This document shows positions 32,093-64,000 of a DNA stretch of 64,000 nt, in pieces. Under the pieces are notes generated by a model. It saw only the letters and a list, made by a program, of their open reading frames with translations, was not told the DNA's origin and made no database searches. Location of the stretch: positions 10,147,501 to 10,211,500 of the forward strand of contig JAYKKM010000439.1 of NCBI GenBank assembly GCA_035772405.1, given 5' to 3'. Position numbers and translations under genes: made by a program. Numbering within the stretch: the first letter of the stretch is position 1; each line of letters begins with the position of its first letter. Source of the stretch: Chrysogorgia sp. JL179-B06. Taxonomy: Eukaryota; Cnidaria; Anthozoa; Scleralcyonacea; Chrysogorgiidae.

Positions 32093-33618
32093 TAAATAAT
32101 TATATCGGGAGCCGGACTCCATTGTCTGTATATGCAAATTGTTGTGCGACCACGAATTCAACTTAATTTTCTTCTAACACACTTAAAAACGCCGTTGCTT
32201 GCAAGTTGTATATACTTCGTGCTTACACTAGTATTCTTGGCGTAAATGTACATTCATCTCATTACTGCTGTGTGGTTCGAGCAGATTTTACACCAGGTTC
32301 TAATGTAATGAACTAAAAACTTTGCTTAAAATAATTTGCATTATAGGTTCGGCTCATGAAGAGTTCTCATGTATAAATGGTCGAACACACCATGATAAAG
32401 TGTAATCAAACTCTAAGGGGAGGTTATTGTTAGAATTACGGATTGCGTCTTATTGGATTTTGAGTTCGCGGATGGAAAAGGTGAACTGGGAAGCGCGAAC
32501 CTATAGTTTTAAAAACATTTTGTTGATCCAATTTCTTAAAACAGAAAATCGTCAATTTAATTGTTAAACGATAATATTGTGAACATTCTATGTTGAGCAA
32601 ATTAAACGTTATAACTCCAAATTTCACGATAAGTTATAGCGTTTAATGTTGTGAATTATTTGGTCAAACCTGCAGTAGCATATAGCAGTAGCAAGGATAT
32701 AGTCAATCTATATTATAGACGGTGAGTGAGCACTCGGGTGGAGGACAAGGCTAAAAGGGATGACTAAAAAGGACCTTCCCATTTTCAAGAACTAACTCTA
32801 ATCCTAACACTAACCTTGGTTACCTTAAACCTAATCTTGAAATAAAGAAATATTAATCCTACTCCTAAACTCAACATTTCAATGCTGCAACATTCAACCC
32901 CGAGTGAGAATTTCATGGCGTCGAAAACTAAATACTGTATGTCGCCCGCGAACAGCCCGAGCACTTCTCGAATCTGCAGCAATGATTGCCTAGGTTCACG
33001 AAATTTCGATTTGTAATCGCAGTAAAACAGCCAAGCGTGCAGGATTTCAATAAGGTGTTTTTGGATTAAAAGGGATAACTCAAAAGGACATTTCTGTTTT
33101 TGTCTGATCTTTATTTTTGGTTAGGATAGGGTGGTTAGGATTAGAGTTTTTATTTGGGATATGGTTAGAGTTTTTTGGATCCTGTTAAGCTTCTAAATCC
33201 TACAAAATAACTTTGATTCGATTATGACGTAGTCTGCGTGTACGACACCTAATATCATTACATCATTGCACATTACACATAACATCGAAATAAATTAATT
33301 AAATCAAATTAATTTACTATTTCTAATTTCTTGCATTTCTAAAAATATAGAAACATCTTGACGTCATAGGTTATTTCATTTGTATATCACACAAGTCTAA
33401 ATAAGAACGACAACGGCCTTTGAAAAAGGTGCATATTTTGATTAAAATTATACTGTATATTTACATCAATAAAGGATAGTGCTGGATTGTTTCTGTAATG
33501 TATATTGAGCCATTTCATGTGTCTTCACTTCATGCGCTTGACACCCATTCACCAAACTGTACAAGGTGCAGTATAACAGAGTAGAAATCCATCAAATTCA
33601 AAATATAAAATGGGCGGT
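32093..33618. other. 3' flank of CWC27, no gene recognised
   Basis: Contains a hairpin at about 32604-32656 (ATTAAACGTTATAACT and AGTTATAGCGTTTAAT) and two opposed stretches with AAAAGGGAT and TTAGG-like units (32750-32830 and 33065-33180). The CWC27 3' UTR should begin at 33618. An AATAAA on the minus strand lies near 33110, which is far, so the true polyadenylation site is unclear. Confidence 0.45.
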
Positions 33619-57332
<23,714 letters not shown>

Positions 57333-57473
57333 CTATTAAATAATCAAGTCAAAATATGATATAGAATTCTGGCTTTATTAATATTAACAGAACAGCAATC
57401 TGCTATATACAGTAATTAGGTAGAGTACTGCTGCATAGGTATAGTGTTTTGGATATAATATGTATTATTAGCA

Positions 57474-57640
57474 AAAAGGTGGTGAACTGCTGAGATGTTT
57501 AGGAACAAAATACTGACATTTTGAATGGAGGGCCCCTTAATTCATCAGAATACTCTGATGAAGCTAGAGCTCTGCTCGAAACATCAGCATTTCGTACCTA
57601 AAAATCTCGGCAGTTCACCACCTTTTTCTCCCTGCTATAT
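57474..57640. repeat. Large foldback, ~65-bp arms
   Basis: AAAAAGGTGGTGAACTGCTGAGATGTTTAGGAACAAAATACTGA pairs with CAGCATTTCGTACCTAAAAATCTCGGCAGTTCACCACCTTTTT. An inner hairpin ATTCATCAGAATACTCTGATGAAG sits in the middle. A compact MITE-like palindrome. Confidence 0.88.
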
Positions 57641-57879
57641 AATTACACTGTCTGAAGATGTTGTAAATGTGGTGCTACATCCAGGATATGAAGTGTCACC
57701 AGCCTATTGTATGAATTAACGAAAAAAACATTGTACTGCAGGTATAATACAAAGACAAAAAATCAGACAAAGATTGGTATTTCTACAATAAAATTACTAT
57801 TGAGAACTCAAATTTAATTGTACTAATATAAACATTATGCATTTTAAATACAAGACTAAAAAATGAAAATTTTAAACCA

Positions 57880-58140
57880 GAGTATCCATATCATAAGTAA
57901 TATTTGGCATTTCACTCGATTGAACTACATGTTCTCAGGATTTATGGTGAAGGAAAATTTCGAGTGTTGGAATATATACATTTTAAGAGCAAACTGGACC
58001 AGTTGCGAAAAATGGCCTTCCGGCTGGAATTGAACCCGCGACCCTGCGATGCTAGCCTAGTGCAGTGTTCTGACCACTGAGTTACGGAAGCCGTTGCCGA
58101 GAGCGTAGTCACGAGTTCTGTATATATAGTGGTGGTAATG
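57880..58140 (-). repeat. tRNA-like dispersed repeat, copy 2
   Basis: Minus strand: GGCTTCCGTAACTCAGTGGT (box A-like), AGAACACTGCACTAGGCTAGCATCG and GGGTTCAATTCCAGCCGGAAGG (box B and acceptor 3' side) at 58095-58015. It keeps the anticodon half lost in the 11640 copy. GGACCAGTTGCGAAAAATG is duplicated at 57991 and 58180, so the repeat may be part of a longer tandem unit. Confidence 0.7.
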
Positions 58141-58969
58141 CCGGGATAAGATTCTGGGTATACATTTTAAAACCAAACCGGACCAGTTGCGAAAAATGCA
58201 ACTTTTTAAAATGGATTTATGAAATAAAAATAATTAACATCATGCAAAGTAAGGGGCCGATTATATGAGAGTTTTCAGCCCGTTTTTAACTTTAGCCGGG
58301 CTGAAAAGTCAGCCCGGCGTCGTGGTCAAAGTCATGTAAAAACAAATTTGCGATTACATGATATAGTTTCAGCCCGGCAAACCGGGCTTAAATTTCATTT
58401 AATTTTTACCAACCGGGCTAGGATTTTCAGCTCAACAAAACGGGCTGAAAAATTCCATATAATCGCAAATCATAATTTTAAACCGGGCTGAAATTATTGG
58501 AGCATAAATATCTTCTTTTTCTACCACTCTTTGTTCTCTTTGAAGATAGGTATGCTGCCAAAATCAAGTTCCTTTTGGCTTCCAACAGCTTGTACGCAAT
58601 GACTATGCCATTCAGTTGAAAAAGAAGAGCAAGAAGCACACTGAACTGCGAAAATACGAAAAGAGCCATTTTCTTCATGTTGCGTGGCGCCATTTTGAAA
58701 CGATTTCCCGCGAAAAATATGGATTTCAGCCCGGGTTGAAAATGACCATATAATCGATGCAAATTTCAGCCCGGTTAAAGTTACAAACGGGCTGAAAAAT
58801 GGATTTATGCAATAAAAATAATTAACATCATGCAAAGTAAGTGTGCTGCCGGTCTTGTGGTCCCTTGGGACCCTATAGGTATTCAGGTTGTGTGCACTGA
58901 ATGCCTTACGTCAATGCAAAACTCGTGGCATCTGACGGTCATCCACTTCAGGGCTTATTCGTGCGCTGT

Positions 58970-59400
58970 ACAGTCGTTGGGGGACTGTATTTGTGCTCCC
59001 TGCTGTTGCTCAGTCGTGTGGGGGAGGTCCCTCTGGGTCCGTACTGGGCAACACCGCCGTACAGTCGTTGGGGGACTCTATTTGTGCTCCCTGCTGTTGC
59101 TCAGTCGTGTGGGGGGGGGGGGGGGTCCTCTGGGTCCGTACTGGGCAACACCGCCGTACAGTCGTTGGGGGACTCTATTTGTGCTCCCTGCTGTTGCTCA
59201 GTCGTGTGGGGGGTCATCCGGGTCCGTACTGGGCAACACCGCCGTACAGTCGTTGGGGGACTCTATTTGTGCTCCCTGCTGTTGCTCAGTCGTGTGGGGG
59301 GTCATCCGGGTCCGTACTGGGCAACACCGCCGTACAGTCGTTGGGGGACTCTATTTGTGCTCCCTGCTGTTGCTCAGTCGTGTGGGGGGTCATCCGGTTC
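58970..59400 (+). repeat. 88-bp tandem repeat, about five units
   Basis: The unit starts CAGTCGTTGGGGGACTCTAT and includes GCTCCCTGCTGTTGCTCAG and GTCCGTACTGGGCAACACCG. Starts are near 58971, 59062, 59158, 59246 and 59334. A G-run in unit 2 (59109-59121) accounts for its extra length. Long frames such as 58830-59741 cross it but are repeat artefacts. Confidence 0.9.
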
Positions 59401-60310
59401 AACTGCTGCTAGCGCTTGTGCGGGTACGTATATTCTGCAACGTTGTTTATCGTTCAGCGGTTGGGGGACTGTATTTGCGCTATGTCTTTGCTTGCATATT
59501 ATCGGCAGCTGCCAGTATTTGCTTTCATCTGCGGGCTAACTTATTTTATGTTTGTCTCCTGTTCTGCTGCATGTGTTTGCTCCATCGCACCAGTAAATTT
59601 GGTTCGCTGCTTAGCTACTATTTTAATGTTAGTGTGTGTACAATCGCGCCAGTACATCTGGTTTATTCCCCGGCTATTCTGGGTGACTTCCTTTGTGTTT
59701 GTCTCCTGTTCTGCTGTTTGTGTTGTCTACGTATCCATTAACATTAGTGTACCGTCGCGCCAGTGCTTCTGGTCCGCTGTTTTGGCTACTATTCTAATGT
59801 TAGTGTGTGTACAATCGCGCCAGTACATCTGGTTTGTTCCTTGGCTATTCTGGGTGACTTAATTTAATATATGTTTGTCTCCTGTTTTGTTGCGCATGTG
59901 TTTACTCCGGGTGATATTTTACTGTTAGTGTGTACAATCGCGGCAGTAGAACTGGTCTGCTCCCCAGCTATCCTGGGTGATAACTAAAATGCTTTTTTGT
60001 CTCCTGTTCTGCTGCATGTGTTTACTGTGTGCAATCTCTTTTGTTGTTCCATCAACTTAAATGTCGTCTGTTCTTGTGCATGTTCGCAACTATATTCTCT
60101 TCACAGCAATGCTCCTAAGGCAATCCTCCATAGGAAATGTCCCAGTCATCTCCATCCTCTAGCTTGATGTGGCTCTGGTTTGGGATCAAACTTCAAGGTC
60201 GGGCCTTGTTTGGTTCCCTGCAGGCATTGTGCAGGCGGTAGGCTGTAGTAGGGGTAATTTGTTATTATACGGTAAGTTTTTTCTCCACTTTATGTGTGAC
60301 AGTAGTTCTG
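59400..60310 (+). repeat. Long repeat unit shared with 63370-63975
   Basis: CAACGTTGTTTATCGTTCAGC, TGTCTTTGCTTGCATATT, TGTTTGTCTCCTGTTCTGCTGC, AATCGCGCCAGTACATCTGG (repeated near 59645 and 59815), and TCGTCTGTTCTTGTGCATGTTCGCA to TTTTTTCTCCACTTTATGTGTGACAG recur in the same order at 63418-63970. No recognised coding content. Confidence 0.85.
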
Positions 60311-61003
60311 GTCAGGAGAGGGTAATTCTCGGCAACATTGTAACAAGTTAGTTGGGGAGTTTAGGCTCGCCTGGGGCTGCTCTACCTACGAGACCGCTCC
60401 CGTCTTTGTGGATCTCTGGGTCCTGTAATTGGTTCAGGACACTGTGCCCAATTAGGTGCGGTTCCATACAGCGTATGGTCAGGAATCGCGGGGCTATCGG
60501 GGGTGCTACCGCAGACTCTTGCATGAATGTTAACTCTCATATAATCGGCCCCTAAGTGTGCTGCCGGTCTTGTGGTCCCTTGGGGCCCTATAGATATTCA
60601 GGGTGGGTGCACTGAATGCCTTAACGTCAATGTAAAACTCGTGCATCTGACGGTCCTCCACTTCAGGGCTTATTCGTGCGCTGTTCGTCGTACACGATAC
60701 TTCGTTGACCTCGCTGCTCGAAGATATACACTGTTTCCTGTGTTCAAACGGTTTCTGTCCAAGCCTATACAAGCGTTAGATGCTTCTGCAAAGCCTTCCA
60801 CAACTTATTCCGTGCAGATAAATTGCGAAATCCTGCCTTGAGTCCAGAAAATTCCCGTTCGTTCGTTGGTCGTGGTCCACTTGGCCGAAATGCTTGGCAA
60901 CGTTCTTCGCCCAAATGGTCTTCAAACTTAACCTCTTTAATTTAGACCCGCATCAGCCGGTCTTGTGGTTCTGTTGTAAACCGTGTGCTCTTATCAGTTG
61001 GGT

Positions 61004-62060
61004 TGCGAAGCGCCATTTACGCTGCTTTATTGCGGTCTGTACTAATTAAACCTATATCTGGTTAAACTTTGTTTACATTGCTTATAGTCCGTTGCTCTCT
61101 GTAGGATAGTTTATTCACGGAGACTTGGTTTGTTCGTACACTGCTTGGTGCTCGCTGTCAATTTACCGCTTATCGACTCATCTTTACAGTTTTAGCTGTA
61201 CTAAGCCAGGTTTTTTACCGATATTTGGTTAAATTTATTTCTCTCTGCAGGATAGTCGTTTAACTTTCACTTGGTTTGTTCGTACATTGCTTGGTGCTCG
61301 CTGTCAATTTACCACTTATCCACTATAAATAGTTTACACCCTTGTTATACATGTAGGCTACGTGCCTTCGCCATTCATCCTTTAATGATTTTGTTGCGAA
61401 GCGCTGTTTACGCTGCTTTATTGCCGTCTGTTCTAAGCCAGCTTTCTTACCTATATCTGGTTAAATTTATTGCTTGCATTGCTTGCTTTGATTATCCGTT
61501 GCTCTCTGCAGGATAGTTATTTCACGGAGAACTTGGTTTGTTCGTACAATTGCTTGGTGCTCGCTGTCAATTTACCGCTTATCTACTAGAAATAGTTTAC
61601 AACCTTGTCATTATAAGTGCCTTCGCGCCATTCATCTTTTCAGTTTTGTTGCGTCTTTTCAGTTTTGTTGCGAAGCGCTGTTTACGCTGCTTTATTGCCG
61701 TCTGTTAGAAGCCAGCTTGTTTACCTATATCTGGTTAAATTTATTGCTTGCTTTGCTTATCCGTTGTTCTCTGCAGGATAGTTATTTCACGGAGAACTTG
61801 GTTTGTTCGTACATTGCTTGGTGCTCGCTGCCAATTTGCCGCTTATCTATAACTAGTGCCCTCGACATTCATCTTATCAGTTTGTTGCGAAGCGCCGTTT
61901 ACGCTGCTTTATTGCCGTCTCTACTAAGCAAGCCAGCTTGTTTACCTACTGTATATCTGGTTAAATTGATTGATTGCATTGCATGTCCGTTGCTCTCTGC
62001 AGGTTAGTTGACTGCTTGGTACTCACTGCCAATTTACCGCTTATCTATAAGTGCCCGCGC
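61004..62060 (+). repeat. Variable tandem repeat, ~200-390-bp units
   Basis: Units begin GCGAAGCGC(C/T)(G/A)TTTACGCTGCTTTATTGC near 61004, 61399, 61671 and 61886. They continue with CCTATATCTGGTTAAA, CCGTTGCTCTCTGCAGGATAG, CTTGGTTTGTTCGTAC and TGGTGCTCGCTGTCAATTTACC. A partial extra unit lies at 61207-61330. Lengths differ by internal indels. Confidence 0.88.
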
Positions 62061-62690
62061 CATTCATCCCACCTGGCACTGGCAGTTGTAGTTGTTTTGC
62101 GTAGGATGTACTCCGCACTCCTAGTTACTATAAATACAAACTGTTAAATATTTTCCTGATGTAGATCGCTTGTTTTTCCTTACCTCGTATGATTGTTTCT
62201 TGTCTCATCGGTTTGTGGGCCCCAGGTTCTAAGGTTTTCTTCGGCTTACACCCCCCCCCCCGATATCCTAGTTGTTCCCCGGTTATGTCTTGTGTGCGAG
62301 TTCATATGGACCGTCTTGGGGTTCTTCCCTTCCAGGAGTTTCGCTTTGTGCTATTACTTCGTTCTGCAATGTATTATTGTTTACGCTGACCATGGCGTCA
62401 ACGACTCACCCCTCGCGGGGGGGTGTTCTTGTTCTAAGCTGGCCACAGCCCCATGAATGCTCTCTGTTTGTACTGGTAATGACTTACCCCCGGTGTACTT
62501 AAACCTACAATCATTTCCATGCATGCAAGTATCCTATTTCCCCACAATAAGCAGGTGCTGTCCATTATCAGGTGCTGTCCATTTTTTGTGCGCTGATCCC
62601 TGGTAGGGTCTACCGCTTGTCCATGGCACACTGCTACATGCTACAACACAATTTGTGTTATTTTAATTGTCAGTTTTTGATGTGCCACGG
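62061..62690. other. Unique-looking spacer, no gene recognised
   Basis: Contains a C-run at 62251-62261 and a GGGGGGG run near 62418. No domain-bearing frame or RNA gene was seen. Confidence 0.5.
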
Positions 62691-63000
62691 CACTTGATGT
62701 CTCAGATTGCCATTGCCAAAAAGTATGCCCCTGATGTGTCTCTGGTTACACTTGCTGCTACGCTGGATGTGTCCCGGTGTCTAATTGCTGCTGCACTTCG
62801 CATGTTTTCAGGTTCCAATTGCTGCTGTGCCTGTCCTGCCTTACGTTCAAATTGCCACCACACCAACCTCATACCCAGGGTCTTACCTCCGCTACCCTGG
62901 ATCTTACCTTCGCTACCCTCCCCCCTCACCTGACGTGTCTCGGGGTGCCAATTGCCAGGCCACACCTGATGTGTCTCGAGTTACAATTGCTACTATGCCA
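62690..63000 (+). repeat. Degenerate minisatellite, ~35-45-bp unit
   Basis: Units of the form CTGATGTGTCTCGGGTTCCAATTGCTGCTATGCC recur with many changes near 62691, 62731, 62764, 62812, 62932 and 62967. A short TCACCTCCGCTACCCTGGAT duplication lies at 62884-62915. Confidence 0.72.
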
Positions 63001-63204
63001 GATATTCAGGGTGGGTGCACTAAATGCCTTATGTCAATGCAAAACTCGTGGCATCAGCTGATGGTCCTCCACTTCAGGGCTTATTCGTGCGGTGTTCCCT
63101 CCCACCCAACCCTCATCTAACATAGCTCATTATTGTGCTCCCGTGCTTCGGACTGTGCTACTTTGCTTTCATTCAGCTGTTGCCTACAGTACTGGCTAGC
63201 TGCT

Positions 63205-63400
63205 AGTGCGGGTCCGTACTGGGCAACGTCGCCGTACAGTCATTGGGGGACTGTATTTGTGCTCCCTGCTGTTGCTCAGTTGTGTGGGGGTCCTCCGGGT
63301 CCGTACTGGGAAACGTCGCCGTACAGTCATTGGGGGACTGTATTTGTGCTCCCTGCTGTTGCTCAGTTGTGTGGGGGTCATCCGGTTCAACTGCTGCTAG
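63205..63400 (+). repeat. 88-bp tandem repeat, second locus
   Basis: Just over two units of the 58970-59400 repeat (starts near 63236 and 63324), followed by the same truncated junction GGTTCAACTGCTGCTAGC seen at 59396. The two loci therefore share the exact array end. Confidence 0.9.
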
Positions 63401-64000
63401 CACTTGTGCGGGTCCGTATATTCTGCAACGTTGCTTATCGTTCAGCCGTTGGGGGACTGTATTTGCGCTATGTCTTTGCTTGCATATTGTCGGCAGCTGT
63501 CAGTATTTGCTTTCGTCTGCGGGCTAACTTAATTTATGTTTGTCTCCTGTTCTGCTGCATTCATTTGCTCTGTCGTGCCAGTGCATCTGGTCCGCTGTTT
63601 TGGCTACTATTTTAATGTTAGTACGTGTACAATCGCACCAGTACATCTGGTTTGTTCCCCGGCTATTCTGGGTGACTTAATGTAATTTATGTTAATTGTT
63701 CCATCAACTTGATGTCGTCTGTTCTTGTGCATGTTCGCAGCTATATTCTCTTCACAGCAATGCTCCTAAGGTAATCCTCCATAGGAAATGTCCCAGTCAT
63801 CTACATGCTCTAGCTTGATGTGGCTCTGGTTTGGGATCAAACCTCAAGGTCTGGCCTTGTTTGGTTTCCTGCATGCATAATTGTTCAGGCGGTAGCTGGC
63901 TACAATAGGGGTAATTTGTAATTTGTTATTATACGGTAAGTTTTTTCTCCACTTTATGTGTGACAGTAGTTCTGGACCTCTGCAACATTGTGTTGGTTGG
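63400..64000 (+). repeat. Second copy of the long repeat unit
   Basis: Parallels 59400-60310 with one internal deletion of several hundred bases (after the GGTGACTTAA near 63678) and runs off the window end. Confidence 0.85.

Larger units (their letters stand above)
58800..60531 (+). repeat. Copy of the flanking repeat unit with an empty TAA site
   Basis: Begins ATGGATTTATG(C)AATAAAAATAATTAACATCATGCAAAGTAAGTGTGCTGCCGGTC. That is the 58209-58252 left flank joined directly to the 60553 right flank, as before insertion. It continues with ATTCAGGTTGTGTGCACTGAATGCC, also found at 60597 and 62994. Then come the 88-bp tandem and a long unit shared with 63400-63975. No host coding sequence. Confidence 0.8.
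58253..60552. mobile_element. Harbinger-like MITE with a split right end
   Basis: The ends GGGGCCGATTATATGAGAGTT (58253) and its complement ending at 60552 are flanked by TAA (58250-58252 and 60553-60555), a Harbinger-type duplication. The left half, with many CAGCCCGG/CCGGGCTGAA units, folds back on itself by 58797 (GGGCTGAAAA). The last 20 bases of the right end, however, lie 1.73 kb further on at 60532. The intervening 58799-60531 is a copy of flanking repeat DNA. The minus-strand frames near 58478-58835 are incidental. Confidence 0.82.

Noticed and set aside
58970..59400. CRISPR-like regular array
   Set aside because: Units are tandem with no distinct spacers, and the context is eukaryotic.
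58830..59741. 303-, 212- and 139-codon frames in the right-end repeats
   Set aside because: They follow the 88-bp tandem through shifting frames, with the same peptide block appearing in three different ORFs, and have no recognised domain.

Overview
This is a repeat-rich stretch of an animal genome. Coding DNA is sparse and split by GT-AG introns, introns are kilobases long, and most of the sequence is transposon debris. The mix of LINEs with a PHD finger and AP endonuclease, RTE LINEs, a Gypsy LTR element, a Tc1 remnant, piggyBac-, hAT-, Mutator- and Harbinger-like MITEs and tRNA-derived SINEs would suit an invertebrate. A cnidarian such as an anemone or coral is my best guess, but nothing here proves it.

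Two host genes can be supported, both on the minus strand. One is the spliceosomal cyclophilin CWC27. Twelve exons run from 57332 down to the stop codon at 33619, all with AG/GT borders and compatible phases, and together they encode about 401 residues. The N-terminal exons (about 60 residues) were not found and may lie beyond 64000. The other is a single-exon TAL/LYL-type bHLH transcription factor at 27021-27482.

Layout. 1-1000: a minus-strand LINE fragment. 1600-11640: a four-level nest. A minus-strand LINE is split by a Gypsy element (1922-11517, flanked by a 5-bp duplication). The Gypsy gag is split by a plus-strand LINE. That LINE's endonuclease is split by TTAA-flanked MITEs, and a hAT-like MITE sits in the Gypsy leader. 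11640-20350: MITEs, tRNA-like SINEs, RTE and other LINE remnants and large foldbacks. 20370-24056: a nearly intact LINE. 24057-33600: foldbacks, the bHLH gene, and MITEs nested in each other. 33619-57332: CWC27, whose introns carry a 1.9-kb 18-bp minisatellite, SINEs, MITEs, a Tc1 remnant and a broken RTE LINE. 58250-64000: tandem and large-scale duplicated repeats, with a Harbinger-like MITE whose right end has been split by a copy of its own empty target.

The host genes have no operon-like relationship. The main biology is how elements have landed in one another. Several insertions can be read to the base because the broken reading frame closes exactly across a target-site duplication. The most unusual structures are two identical TTAA-flanked MITEs bracketing a 476-bp core like a composite transposon, and a 41-bp perfect palindrome with a 9-bp duplication that looks like a Mutator-type element reduced to its two ends.
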